Source: Microbispora oryzae (GTDB lineage: Bacteria > Actinomycetota > Actinomycetes > Streptosporangiales > Streptosporangiaceae). Taken from it: a DNA stretch of 64,000 bases. This document shows positions 1-9,400 of the stretch, piece by piece. Made by a program: the position numbers and the translations under genes. The DNA lies in NCBI RefSeq assembly GCF_017896165.1, contig NZ_JAFCNB010000003.1, positions 416,336-480,335 on the forward strand, in the 5' to 3' direction. A model generated the notes under the pieces. The model was not told where the DNA came from and made no database searches. It worked only from the letters and a program-made list of their open reading frames with translations. Position 1 is the stretch's first letter. Each line of letters begins with the position of its first letter.

Positions 1-250
1 CGCGGGGCACCTTGGCGGTGCCGGCGGGCCGGGCCGCCCCCAGGACGAGCAGGCTCATCATGACGAGGAACAGCGCCGCGGGGACGTGCCGCCGCCAGGC
101 CGGCCGCTCGGGGGCGACCAGGGACAGCAGCGCGAGGTTGGTGAACCGCACCGTGTAGCGGCGGCGGGTGAACTGCAGCGCAACGTACGCCGCCACGAGC
201 GCGGCGACCAGGACGAACAGCCAGAGCCATCCGGGGGACAGAAAGGTCAC
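1..250 (-). CDS. VWA/BatA-like membrane protein, N-terminal part only
   Basis: The gene runs off the left edge, so only about 83 N-terminal codons are visible. It begins with GTG at 250, and that GTG overlaps the TGA of the upstream DUF58 gene (GTGA), which implies translational coupling. The peptide starts with a hydrophobic helix (about residues 5-25), a short basic segment with RRRY and RFTNLALL, and a second hydrophobic helix at about 57-73. That layout is typical of the N-terminus of BatA/VWA membrane proteins, which follow MoxR and DUF58 genes. The VWA domain itself lies outside the window, so the family call rests on the N-terminus and gene order. Confidence 0.7.
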   Translation of the reverse strand, partial: MTFLSPGWLWLFVLVAALVAAYVALQFTRRRYTVRFTNLALLSLVAPERPAWRRHVPAALFLVMMSLLVLGAARPAGTAKVPR

Positions 251-1173
251 TTCGCCGCTCCTCTGGTGGCGGCCGGACGGCGCATGGTGTGCGAGGCGCG
301 CCGCTGTCTGAGGACGAACTGGGCGATGTCCGCGACCCAGTCGCGGTCGGTCCGCAGGACCATGTGCCCCGCGCCGGCCCGGCGCAGGGCGAGCGCGTTG
401 GCCTGGCGTTGCGCGGCGGCCGCCTCGGCGTACCTGGCGCGGATCCGCGGGGACAGGTAGACGTCGCGCGACCGGCCCGTCTCCGGGTCGGTCATGGTGA
501 GCAGGCCGACGTCGGGCAGTTCGAGCTCGCGGGGGTCGACGACCTCCACGGCGAGCACCTGGTGGCGGGAGCCGAGGCGGCGCAGCGGCCGTTCCCAGGC
601 GGCCGGGTCCTCCAGGAAGTCGGAGACGATCACCCGCAGGCCCCGCCTGCGGTGCGCCGTCGCCATCATCTCCAGCGCCGGCGCGAGCTCCGCCGTCCCC
701 CGCGGGGGAGGGGCGCCGAGGAGGGAGCTGAGCAGGGCGTAGAGCGCCGGGCGGCCCGAGCGGGCCGGATAGCGGTGGACGTCGCCGTCGTGGAGGATGT
801 ACGCCCCGAACCGGTCGCCGACCCGCCCGGCCAGGAACCCGATCGCGCCCACGGCCGAGACGACCAGGTCGCGTTTGGAGACGTTCGCGGTGCCGAAGTC
901 CATGCTGGCCGACAGGTCGGCGAGCGCCCACGTCTCCAGCTCCCGGTCGGCGATCAGGTCACGCACGTGGGGCGTGGTGGTCCGGGCGGTGACGGCCCAG
1001 TCCATCCGGCGTACGTCGTCCTCCCCCGGAACGTAGATCCGGGTGTCGCCGAGCTCGCTGCCCGGCCCGGGGATCAGTCCCTGGTGCCGGCCGTGCAGCA
1101 GCCCGTCGAGCCGCCGCACCACGGTCAGCTCCAGCCGGCGCAGCGCCTGTTCGGGGGTCGCACGGCCGCTCAC
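247..1173 (-). CDS. DUF58 domain-containing protein
   Basis: This 308-residue protein carries the DUF58 signature: a GSELGD segment followed by a [11 protein letters not shown] motif and TART, then an aspartate-rich strand ([10 protein letters not shown]) that resembles a VWA MIDAS beginning. DUF58 proteins usually act with MoxR ATPases and VWA membrane proteins in envelope or protein-complex maturation, but their exact function is unsettled. The gene is 34 bp downstream of the MoxR gene and overlaps the next gene by 4 bp, so the three form one minus-strand operon. Confidence 0.88.
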   Translation of the reverse strand: MSGRATPEQALRRLELTVVRRLDGLLHGRHQGLIPGPGSELGDTRIYVPGEDDVRRMDWAVTARTTTPHVRDLIADRELETWALADLSASMDFGTANVSKRDLVVSAVGAIGFLAGRVGDRFGAYILHDGDVHRYPARSGRPALYALLSSLLGAPPPRGTAELAPALEMMATAHRRRGLRVIVSDFLEDPAAWERPLRRLGSRHQVLAVEVVDPRELELPDVGLLTMTDPETGRSRDVYLSPRIRARYAEAAAAQRQANALALRRAGAGHMVLRTDRDWVADIAQFVLRQRRASHTMRRPAATRGAAK

Positions 1174-1207
1174 CGGCCCGCACCCCGCCGCCCGGTCTCC
1201 ACCCGCC

Positions 1208-2254
<1,047 letters not shown>

Positions 2255-2360
2255 GGGCGTTATTCAATCGTGACTCGGCGGGAGAATCCATTTCTCTCCC
2301 ATTTGCCCGCGCGGCAGCGTGCCACACCCGCGGCCCCGCCATGTGTTTTCATGTGGGGTG

Positions 2361-3116
2361 ATGGCGACTCCGCTGCAGTACGGCGACCCGCCCCACCTGG
2401 GGCCGTTCGTGGTGCAGGCACGCCTGCTGACGGCCCCGGCCGGGCTGGTCTACCTGGGGCAGGCGCCTGACGGCCGGGTGGTCTCCCTCGCCGTCCTGAC
2501 CAGCGGCGCCGCGCTCGACGGGGCGGCCAGGGACAGGTTCGTGACCGCGATCCGGGAGGCGCACCGGGCGGGCGGGGTGTGGGGCTGGGGCGCCTCGCTG
2601 CTCGACCGGGTCAGGGGACGGACGTCCATGCCGCCGGTGGTCGCGATGGACGACGGCGCGGCCCCCTGGGTCGCCGTGCCGTTCGTGCCGGGAGGTCCGG
2701 GCGCCGAACGGTTCCTCGACCCCGTCATGGTGTCGGGGACGCTGATCGGCCGCCGGCAGGGGCCGGACTTCGTGCCGTACTGGCTGGGCGACCGCAGCCC
2801 CGCTCTGCCCGCTCCGCCCGCTCCGCCGCCGCCTCCGGTCGCGACACGGCGTGCCGTCGTGCTCGCGTCGACCCTGCTGGCCACGCTCGTCCTCGTGCTC
2901 ATGACGGTGCTGTGGCTCATTCTCTTCCGCGGCGGAGACGACCAGTCGCCGCCCCGGCCGGCGCCCGCCACCAACTTCCAGCCCACGCCGCCGCCCGTGC
3001 CGTCCTCGCCGCCGCAGCAGCAGCCGTCGCCGATCCCCTCGCAGAGCGGCACGAGCAGCGCCAGCCCGCAGTCCGAGGAGGGCGGCGACGCCGACGATCC
3101 GGGCCAGGCCATCTGA
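2361..3116 (+). CDS. Single-pass membrane protein with proline-rich tail
   Basis: Hypothetical protein of 251 residues. The first ~150 residues (GPFVVQARLLTAPAG, then VYLGQAPDGRVVSLAVL) resemble the start of a bacterial serine/threonine kinase N-lobe, but no catalytic HRD or DFG motif is present. A Pro/Ala-rich linker precedes one strongly hydrophobic helix at about residues 178-198. The remaining ~50 residues are Pro/Ser/Gln rich and probably extracytoplasmic. The ATG at 2361 is preferred because GGGG lies just upstream; the adjacent GTG at 2358 is an alternative. It faces the MoxR operon across a short gap. Function unknown. Confidence 0.75.
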   Translation: MATPLQYGDPPHLGPFVVQARLLTAPAGLVYLGQAPDGRVVSLAVLTSGAALDGAARDRFVTAIREAHRAGGVWGWGASLLDRVRGRTSMPPVVAMDDGAAPWVAVPFVPGGPGAERFLDPVMVSGTLIGRRQGPDFVPYWLGDRSPALPAPPAPPPPPVATRRAVVLASTLLATLVLVLMTVLWLILFRGGDDQSPPRPAPATNFQPTPPPVPSSPPQQQPSPIPSQSGTSSASPQSEEGGDADDPGQAI

Positions 3117-3140
3117 CCCCTCGGTGCCACCGCCGTCCGT

Positions 3141-3503
3141 TCATCGGGACGAGAGCGCGGACCGCACGGTGTCGACGGCCTCCTCGTCGGACACCCCGAG
3201 ACGCCGGACGGCCGCGGCGAACTCCTCGGCCGCCTCCACGAGGCCGCGCCGCGGCCAGTCCGCCGCGGCGTCGGTGATGGTGGCGGACCGGCCCCTGCGC
3301 AGCTCGACCAGGCCCTCGTCGCGGAGCCGCTGGTAGCCGCGCAGCACGGTGTGCAGGTTGATGCCCAGCGCGGCGGCGACGGTGCGCGCCGGGGGGAGCC
3401 GGTCGCCCGGCACGGCGTCGCCCCTGGCGACCGCGGCGCGCACGCAGTCCGCGACCTGGTCCGCCAGGGGCAGCGCGGAGGAGGGATCAACGACGATCAG
3501 CAC
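3141..3503 (-). CDS. GntR family regulator, YtrA-like
   Basis: Short GntR-type regulator of 120 residues. A winged HTH occupies about residues 10-75, with LPPARTVAAALGINLHTV and the wing LVELRRGRSATI. The ~45-residue C-terminal tail is too small for a large ligand domain, as in the YtrA subfamily. The start codon lies inside the end of the upstream DUF1648-like membrane protein gene (17 bp overlap), so the two are co-translated. In other actinobacteria this pairing is recurrent, with the small GntR protein controlling its own operon. A likely operator is the inverted repeat at 4490-4515. Confidence 0.88.
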   Translation of the reverse strand: MLIVVDPSSALPLADQVADCVRAAVARGDAVPGDRLPPARTVAAALGINLHTVLRGYQRLRDEGLVELRRGRSATITDAAADWPRRGLVEAAEEFAAAVRRLGVSDEEAVDTVRSALSSR

Positions 3504-4470
3504 GGCCGGCGTCCTCCCGGATGCGGCTCAGCATGCCGTTGACGAGAGCGGCGGCCGTGCCGGCGTCTCTCGTGGAGTAGAGGAAGGGCCGGCCCTCGGT
3601 CAGTTTCAGCGCCAGCACGGGGCCGGGACCGGAGACGAATCCCCAGCCCCGGCTGCTGCCGAACAGGCCCAGCCCCCGTCCTGAGGCGGCCGGCAACGCC
3701 TCGGCGTACGCCACCGCCGTGAACGGCACGATGCGCCGCAGCCCACCGAACCAGGGGAGGGCGACCTCCACGCCGCCCGCGTCGATCCGCAGCCGGGTCC
3801 GGGCCTGGAGGACCTCCGCGACCCCCGCCACGGCGAAGAACGTCGCCCCCTGCCAGACGGAGCTCCCTCCGGCGGCCTGCAGCCCGGCCAGCGCCAGCCA
3901 GGCCAGCCCGTACAGCAGCCTGCGCCGCGACAGCGTGGACGCCGCGTACACCGCCCGCAGGCCGGGCGCCAGCGAAAGGACCGGCGCTCCCGGAGGCGGA
4001 GCCGCGCCGGCCTCGGGCGGCGGTGGAAGCGGCCCGGAGAGCCGCCATCCGGCCAGGGCCGCCCCGGCCGCCGCGGTCACCTCGGCGGGGACGGCCCAGC
4101 CCGGCGTGGGGACCGGGCCGTGGGCGCCGACCAGCGTCAGCACGTGGATCCCCTCCGTGACGGCCAGTGAGACGCCGAAGGCCATGCTGAGCGTCGCCAG
4201 CAGGCGCTGCAGCTCCGGCCAGTTCCAGTACCGGTGGAAGAAGACGGCCCACGACCCCCCGAACAGTACGGCGGGGTACAGGTGCATACCCACCCACCGG
4301 CTCCACGTGGAGGCGTACTGCGGGGACGCGCCCTCCACGAACGCCCGGGCGGGCAGCCGGCCGCCGAAGCCCGCGACGAGCACGAGCGGGACCAGGACCA
4401 TGAGCACGGGTGGAGCCAGGGTGAGGACCAGACGACGGGTCCGGCCGCTGCGCGCGGGATCGTGGGACAC
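3487..4470 (-). CDS. DUF1648-type integral membrane protein
   Basis: This 327-residue protein has hydrophobic segments near residues 14-34, 60-78, 90-112, 125-140 and 185-220. A C-terminal PH-like region (about 225-320) follows, containing LPWFGGLRRIVPFTAVAYAEAL. The DUF1648 N-terminal segment and the linked GntR gene identify the family; the biochemical role is not known. The start is GTG at 4470, chosen for GGAGG at 4480-4484 and the first transmembrane helix. It is the first gene of a two-gene operon with the GntR regulator. Confidence 0.78.
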   Translation of the reverse strand: MSHDPARSGRTRRLVLTLAPPVLMVLVPLVLVAGFGGRLPARAFVEGASPQYASTWSRWVGMHLYPAVLFGGSWAVFFHRYWNWPELQRLLATLSMAFGVSLAVTEGIHVLTLVGAHGPVPTPGWAVPAEVTAAAGAALAGWRLSGPLPPPPEAGAAPPPGAPVLSLAPGLRAVYAASTLSRRRLLYGLAWLALAGLQAAGGSSVWQGATFFAVAGVAEVLQARTRLRIDAGGVEVALPWFGGLRRIVPFTAVAYAEALPAASGRGLGLFGSSRGWGFVSGPGPVLALKLTEGRPFLYSTRDAGTAAALVNGMLSRIREDAGRADRR

Positions 4471-4489
4471 GGCGAGACACCTCCAACTG

Positions 4490-4515
4490 TTTGCATTTGA
4501 CTATAACAATGCAAA
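4490..4515. promoter_or_regulatory. Inverted repeat, probable GntR operator
   Basis: A perfect inverted repeat TTTGCATT-N10-AATGCAAA lies 20 bp upstream of the membrane-protein start. On the minus strand a TATAGT hexamer (4500-4505) falls between the arms and could be the -10 element, so binding would block transcription. The assignment to the GntR protein encoded in this operon is inference. Confidence 0.6.
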
Positions 4516-4591
4516 TAGTCGGCCGCCGTGCCGAAACGGTGACAGATGGCTCGCTCGCTCCGCCGCGTGATCCGGCTCCTGACCACGGGCC

Positions 4592-5740
4592 TCAGGCGCG
4601 CCACATGGCGGCGAGCCGCCGGGTGGCGAGGCGGCGCGGGGTGGCGCGCAGCAGGCAGTCGCGCAGCCACGCGACGGCGCCGGTTCGCGACATCAGCCAT
4701 GACTGCCGGGACGACGCCAGCATCAGGCTGTTGGCCCGGGGCCGGCGCTCGGCGTCATAGCGGCGCAGCCGTCCGGCGACATCGGCAGGTCCGGCGTCGG
4801 CCAGGTGCCGGGTCACCGCCGCCGCGTCCTCGAACGCCTGGCTGGCGCCCTGGCCGAGGTCCGGTGTCATGGCGTGCGCGGCGTCGCCGAGCAACGCGAC
4901 CCTGCCGACGGCGAACGACGGCAGCGGCTCGGCCAGGCACGCGATCGCGTCGACGTAGATGTCGGAGGGCCGGGTGGCCTCGATCAGCGCCCTGACCGCC
5001 GGATGCCAGTCGGCCGTCAGGGACAGCGCCAGCAGGCGCGCCTCGTCGGGCTCGGGCGGCGCTCCGCGCAGCGCGGAGTCGGTGAACCAGTACAGGTCGT
5101 GCTCGCCGACCGGGAACAGCCCGAACATCGACCCGTCGCGCCGGTCGACCAGGATGGAAGCCAGCACCTCGGTCACGTCGGCACCCGCGGGCCTGGGCAG
5201 GGTGCCGCGCAGGTCGAGCCGGCCGGCCCGCCGCAGACCAGGGTGCCGGGGAAAGAGGAGACCGCGCAGCGCACTCCCGATGCCGTCTGCCACGATCACC
5301 GCGTCGGCCCTGGTCACGGGCCGGTCGTCGCTGATCAAAGTCACCCCGGACCCGTCCTGCTCCAGGCGCTGGACCGGCGTCCCGGTTCGCACCAGCTCGG
5401 CGGGCAGCGGCGCGCGCAGCGCCCGGTGCAGCTCCGTCCGGCTCACCGCCACCGACGTCCCGATCGCCCGCTGGGCCTCGGCCACATCCGTGACCAGCAA
5501 CGGGCGGCCGTGCCGGTCCCGCAGGCCGCCGCTGACCGCGGGCATGACCTGGTCCCGCAGGTGGTCGCCCAATCCCAGCTCGTCCAGTGCGCGGGCGCCG
5601 TTGGGCATGATCACGACGGCGGTGCCCGCTTCGCGAAGCTCGGCGCCGCGTTCGTAAACCGTCACCTCGTGACCTCGCCGATACAGCCCCACTGCGGCCG
5701 GCACGCCGCCCAGCCCTGCGCCCACCACGGCTATCCGCAT
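4592..5740 (-). CDS. FAD-dependent monooxygenase (class A flavoprotein)
   Basis: This 382-residue protein is in the PHBH-fold aromatic hydroxylase/TetX-like family. It starts with the dinucleotide-binding motif GAGLGG (residues 7-12) ending in an acidic residue (VYER). The DG motif (VADGIGS) is mid-protein and the GD motif (LLGDAAHAMTPDLGQGAS) is near residue 280. Such enzymes use NAD(P)H and O2 to hydroxylate or inactivate aromatic or polycyclic substrates. The gene is divergent from the TetR regulator at 5822 with 81 bp between them, suggesting substrate-induced derepression. The substrate cannot be read from sequence. Confidence 0.88.
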   Translation of the reverse strand: MRIAVVGAGLGGVPAAVGLYRRGHEVTVYERGAELREAGTAVVIMPNGARALDELGLGDHLRDQVMPAVSGGLRDRHGRPLLVTDVAEAQRAIGTSVAVSRTELHRALRAPLPAELVRTGTPVQRLEQDGSGVTLISDDRPVTRADAVIVADGIGSALRGLLFPRHPGLRRAGRLDLRGTLPRPAGADVTEVLASILVDRRDGSMFGLFPVGEHDLYWFTDSALRGAPPEPDEARLLALSLTADWHPAVRALIEATRPSDIYVDAIACLAEPLPSFAVGRVALLGDAAHAMTPDLGQGASQAFEDAAAVTRHLADAGPADVAGRLRRYDAERRPRANSLMLASSRQSWLMSRTGAVAWLRDCLLRATPRRLATRRLAAMWRA

Positions 5741-5821
5741 GACGCTCTCCTCTTCGGTGCGGGTCGTCGTAGCGCTTCCACTACGATCGTCCTAGTACGA
5801 ATAGCGTCATATCATGGGCGT

Positions 5822-6433
5822 GTGCCGCCGACCAATCCGGGCCGTCGCCGAGCCTTGACCGATGCCGCCATAGAGCTGCTCGCGGTCTCCGGAGTCCACG
5901 GACTGACCCACCGCGCGGTCGAGAAGGCCGCGGGGCTGCCGTCCGGAACGGCCTCGAACTACTTCCGCAGCCGGGAGGCGCTGCTGGTGGCCGCCGCCGA
6001 GCGCGTCGTCGAGCTCCACCACGCCGACATGGACCGGGCCGCGCGGGAGCATGGCCCCGTCGGCACGGGCACCGCGACGGCTCCGGCCGACGTCGCCGGG
6101 CACCTCACCGAGCTGCTGACCGCGTCACTGCTCGGAGCGGCGACCGTCCTGCGCACCCGCTACCTGGCGATCTTCGAGCTGCGGCTGGAGGCGGTGCGAC
6201 GGCCGGTGCTGGCCGCCGCGCTCGCGGGACTGCAGGACGTCTCCACGCGGTTCACCGCCGGTCACCACGCCGATCTCGGCCTCCCCGTCCCCCCGGAGAG
6301 GATCCCCGCCCTGATCACGCTCTACGGCGGAGCGCTGTTCACCTTGGTGACCGCACCACCCGAGAGCGTCGGCGAGGAGTTCGTCCGGGGCGTCGTCCGC
6401 GCGATCGTGCGCGCCGCGCTGCCGGAGTGCTGA
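5822..6433 (+). CDS. TetR/AcrR family regulator
   Basis: TetR-type repressor of 203 residues. Its N-terminal HTH lies at about residues 8-55 (GVHGLTHRAVEKAAGLPSGT followed by SNYFRSREALL). The helical C-terminal domain fits the ligand-binding half of the family. The start is GTG at 5822; no in-frame ATG exists close upstream. It most likely represses the divergent monooxygenase. The gap between the genes holds an ACGATCGT palindrome at 5783-5790 and a nearby repeated TACGA, but no long symmetrical site, so the operator is uncertain. Confidence 0.88.
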   Translation: MPPTNPGRRRALTDAAIELLAVSGVHGLTHRAVEKAAGLPSGTASNYFRSREALLVAAAERVVELHHADMDRAAREHGPVGTGTATAPADVAGHLTELLTASLLGAATVLRTRYLAIFELRLEAVRRPVLAAALAGLQDVSTRFTAGHHADLGLPVPPERIPALITLYGGALFTLVTAPPESVGEEFVRGVVRAIVRAALPEC

Positions 6434-6504
6434 TGACGGTGCTCCGGTAGTCTCGGTGGCCGGTTCGGACAAACGACTACGAAGTTCACCGGGGGTCGCG
6501 CAGC

Positions 6505-7269
6505 ATGCAGGCCGGACAGATCGTGCTCCTGCTCCTCGCGGCGACGGCCGCCGGCTGGGTGGACGCCGTCGTCGGCGGGGGCGGACTGCTCCAGCTCCCC
6601 GCGCTGATCCTGGCGGGACTGTCGCCCGTCCAGGCCCTCGCCACGAACAAGAGCGCCGCCATCCTGGGCACGGCGTCGGCCGCGCTGACCTACGCGAGGA
6701 GGACGAAACTCGACCGGGCGGTGGCGGTGCCCGCCGGGGCGCTCGCGGTGGTCTTCGCGGGCCTGGGGGCCGCCTCGGCCGCCCTGCTCGACGCCGACGT
6801 GCTGAAGCCGATCGTCATGGTGGTCCTGCTCGGGGTGGCGGCGTTCGTGACGCTGCGGCCGTCGTTCGGCCGGGTGCCGCACCCGCACCTGCGCACCGGG
6901 GCGCGGGTGCTGACCGCCGTGGCGGTCGCCGGGGCCGGGATCGCCTTCTACGACGGCATCCTCGGCCCGGGCACCGGGACGTTCCTGCTGATCGCGTTCA
7001 CCTCGATCCTGGGCATGGACTTCGTGCGGGCCTCGGCGACGGCGAAGGTGATCAACACGGGGACCAACCTGGGCGCGCTGATCGTGTTCGCGGCCCAAGG
7101 GCACGTGTGGTGGACCCTCGGCCTGTCCATGGCCGTCTGCAACATCGCGGGAGCGCAGATCGGCGCCAGGATGGCGCTGCGGCGCGGGGCGGGCTTCGTC
7201 CGTGTCGTCCTGCTGTGCGTGGTGGTCGCCCTGGTGGCCAAACTGGGCTACGAGCAGTTCTTCGCGTGA
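6505..7269 (+). CDS. TSUP family (TauE/SafE) sulfite/organosulfur permease
   Basis: Integral membrane protein of 254 residues with about eight hydrophobic segments and the TSUP hallmarks: an N-terminal GWVDAVVGGGGLLQLPAL and a half-repeat GILGPGTGTFLL near residue 150. Members export or import sulfite, sulfoacetate or other organosulfonates; the substrate here is unknown. It lies 71 bp downstream of the TetR gene on the same strand, so co-transcription is possible. Its stop is only 13 bp from the stop of the convergent MFS gene. Confidence 0.88.
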   Translation: MQAGQIVLLLLAATAAGWVDAVVGGGGLLQLPALILAGLSPVQALATNKSAAILGTASAALTYARRTKLDRAVAVPAGALAVVFAGLGAASAALLDADVLKPIVMVVLLGVAAFVTLRPSFGRVPHPHLRTGARVLTAVAVAGAGIAFYDGILGPGTGTFLLIAFTSILGMDFVRASATAKVINTGTNLGALIVFAAQGHVWWTLGLSMAVCNIAGAQIGARMALRRGAGFVRVVLLCVVVALVAKLGYEQFFA

Positions 7270-7281
7270 ACCGCCGGGGGA

Positions 7282-8505
7282 TCAGCCCGGCTCGCCGCCC
7301 GTCGCCGCCGGGACGGGCTCCCCGGCGGTCCGCGACGGCGGCCGCAGCGCCGGGGCCGCGAGCGCGACGAACAGCGCGAGCACGGCGGGAGCCAGCAGGG
7401 CCCTGGAGAGGGTGACCAGTTCCGCCAGGCCGCCGATCAGCACCGGGCCGGCCAGGAATCCGGTGTAACCCACGCCCGCCGCCACCGCCAGCGACCGGCC
7501 CGCCTGCGCGGGATCGCGGTGGCCCGCCGCGGAGAAGACCTGCGGAATGATGCACGACAACCCCGCCCCGAACAGGCCGAACCCGGCCACGCCGGCGAGG
7601 GGGTGACCGGCGAGAAGTGACACCCCGAGCCCGGCTCCGGCCAGGCCGCCGCAGCACCGGACCAGCCTGACGGGTCCCAGCCGTGCGGCCAGCCGGTCCC
7701 CGGCGAACCGCCCCGCGGTCATCATGATCGAGAACGCCGCGTACGCGGCGGCGGCCAGACCGGGGGAGGACCCGAGGGTCTCGCGCAGGTAGACGGAGCT
7801 CCAGTCGGCCGACGCCCCTTCGCCGACCAGGCAGCAGAACGCGAGCAGGCCCAGGAAAAGCACCCCGGGGGCGAACCGCCGGCGCCGGAGACCGTCCCCG
7901 GCCGGGTGGGAGGCCTCGGCCGGCGGGGGACGGTCGCGTGTCGCCCATCGGGCACTGATCAGCGACAGCAGGAGGAGAACCGCGCCGACGCCGGCGAACG
8001 TGGCCCGCGGCCCGGCTCCGGCCTGAGCGAGCAGCCCGCCCGCCGACGCCCCCGCGAAGCCGCCGACGCTGAACACCGCGTGGAAGGCCGACATGATCGG
8101 CCGCCCGTACCGGCGCTCGACCACGACGGCGTTGGCGTTCATGGCGACGTCAAGCGAACCGTGCACCACGCCGAACAGGAACAACGAGAGCGCGAGCGCC
8201 GGCAGGCCGGCCGCGTACGCGGGCAGCTGCAGCACGATCCCCATCGCGATGCCCGTCGGGACCATCAGGCGGAAGCTGCCGTACCGGTCGATGAGGCGGC
8301 CGACGATCGCCATTCCAGTGATCGCGCCGGCGGCGATGCCGAGCAGCGCCATGCTGAACCGGCCGTCGCTGAGCCCCAGATCCGTCTTGATCGCGGGAAT
8401 GCGGGACGTCCAGGTGCCGATCGCCGCGCCGGAGACGAAGAAGAGTCCGTGGACGGCCGCGCGGGCGCGCGGCAGGGCGGTCTGGGAGGTGGTGAGCAGG
8501 GCCAA
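7282..8505 (-). CDS. MFS transporter
   Basis: Transporter of 407 residues with twelve predicted hydrophobic segments. It has the family layout of small-solute permeases often annotated FucP/YfcJ-like (FFVSGAAIGTWTSRIPAIKTDLGLSD at the start, then GRLIDRYG and the inter-domain loop near residue 195). The apparent start is TTG at 8505, with GGAG a few bases upstream. It lies 34 bp behind a DeoR regulator on the same strand. DeoR proteins typically sense phosphorylated sugars, so a sugar or polyol is plausible, but the substrate is not shown by the sequence. Confidence 0.83.
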   Translation of the reverse strand: MALLTTSQTALPRARAAVHGLFFVSGAAIGTWTSRIPAIKTDLGLSDGRFSMALLGIAAGAITGMAIVGRLIDRYGSFRLMVPTGIAMGIVLQLPAYAAGLPALALSLFLFGVVHGSLDVAMNANAVVVERRYGRPIMSAFHAVFSVGGFAGASAGGLLAQAGAGPRATFAGVGAVLLLLSLISARWATRDRPPPAEASHPAGDGLRRRRFAPGVLFLGLLAFCCLVGEGASADWSSVYLRETLGSSPGLAAAAYAAFSIMMTAGRFAGDRLAARLGPVRLVRCCGGLAGAGLGVSLLAGHPLAGVAGFGLFGAGLSCIIPQVFSAAGHRDPAQAGRSLAVAAGVGYTGFLAGPVLIGGLAELVTLSRALLAPAVLALFVALAAPALRPPSRTAGEPVPAATGGEPG

Positions 8506-8539
8506 CGTCGCTCCAGGTGATCGGTGCCGCGGGGACGGG

Positions 8540-9328
8540 TCAGGCGGAGGCGCCGGAGGAGCCGGTCAGGGAGACGGCGCGGACGGTGACTCCGGCGGCG
8601 GCGAGGGCGTCGTGCTGCTCCTGGGGGATGCCCTCGTCGGTGACGACCAGGTCGAGCCGGTCGAGGCCGCACACGGCGCCGAAGGCCGTCCGGTTGAACT
8701 TGCCGGAGTCGCAGACCGCCACCACGCGCCGGGCCGAGGCGATGGCCGCCTGCTTGACGGCGACCTCGGGCAGGTCGTGCGCCGTCAGCCCGTGCTCGGC
8801 CGACAGGCCGCAACAGCCGATGATCGCCGTGTCGAAGCGCAGCGAACGGATCGACGTCTCGGTGAGGGGCCCGGCGAAGTTCATCTCGCCCTGCCGCACC
8901 TCCCCTCCGGGCAGCACCAGGCGGATCCGGGGCGCGGCGGCCAGCACCTGCGCCGACTGGAGGGCGAGCGGCAGCACGGTCAGCCGCCGGTCACGCAACG
9001 CCCTGGCGACCTCCAGCGCGGTGGTGCCGCCGTCGAGCACGACCGCCTCGCCGTCGGCGAGGAGCCCGGCGACCTCGGCGCCGATCCGGCGCTTGGCCTC
9101 GGCCGCCTCACGCTCCCGGACACCGAACGGCGGCTCCTCGCCGCGCAGCAGCAGGCTGAGCGCGCCGCCGCGGATCCGGCGCACCACGCCCTGCTGGGCC
9201 AGCTCGTCCAGATCGCGGCGGATCGTCATCTCGGAAACGCCGTGCTCGGCGGCCAGCTCCGTCACCGACACGCTGTCGGAGACGCGCAGCGCGTTCATGA
9301 TCGACCGAATTCGATCTGTACCTTCCAT
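8540..9328 (-). CDS. DeoR family transcriptional regulator
   Basis: Regulator of 262 residues. An N-terminal DeoR HTH is present (VSVTELAAEHGVSEMTIRRDLDEL, about residues 18-41). The C-terminal sugar-phosphate sensor domain has the typical GGTTALEVA and DLVVTDEG motifs. The ATG at 9328 is chosen because upstream in-frame starts lie in non-conserved sequence. The palindrome GTTCATTTGAAC sits 3 bp upstream of this ATG, so autorepression is likely. The MFS gene follows after 34 bp. Confidence 0.9.
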   Translation of the reverse strand: MEGTDRIRSIMNALRVSDSVSVTELAAEHGVSEMTIRRDLDELAQQGVVRRIRGGALSLLLRGEEPPFGVREREAAEAKRRIGAEVAGLLADGEAVVLDGGTTALEVARALRDRRLTVLPLALQSAQVLAAAPRIRLVLPGGEVRQGEMNFAGPLTETSIRSLRFDTAIIGCCGLSAEHGLTAHDLPEVAVKQAAIASARRVVAVCDSGKFNRTAFGAVCGLDRLDLVVTDEGIPQEQHDALAAAGVTVRAVSLTGSSGASA

Positions 9329-9330
9329 GC

Positions 9331-9342
9331 GTTCATTTGAAC
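9331..9342. promoter_or_regulatory. Palindrome at DeoR start, candidate operator
   Basis: GTTCA-TT-TGAAC is a perfect 5-bp-arm palindrome immediately before the DeoR start codon, in the gap shared with the divergent WYL gene. Position and symmetry suggest a DeoR autoregulatory site; this is inference. Confidence 0.5.
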
Positions 9343-9369
9343 ACAAGTCATGTGCTGAGAACAAGCTGC

Positions 9370-9383
9370 TCTACTTTGTAAAG
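9370..9383. promoter_or_regulatory. TCTAC-NN-TGTAAAG motif, copy 1
   Basis: TCTACTTTGTAAAG lies 17 bp upstream of the WYL regulator start. Closely similar sites occur at 39736, 42487 and 51862. It could be a regulator site for the WYL gene; this copy is the least symmetrical of the four. Confidence 0.4.
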
Positions 9384-9400
9384 GTGGCAGACTGGAGCGT

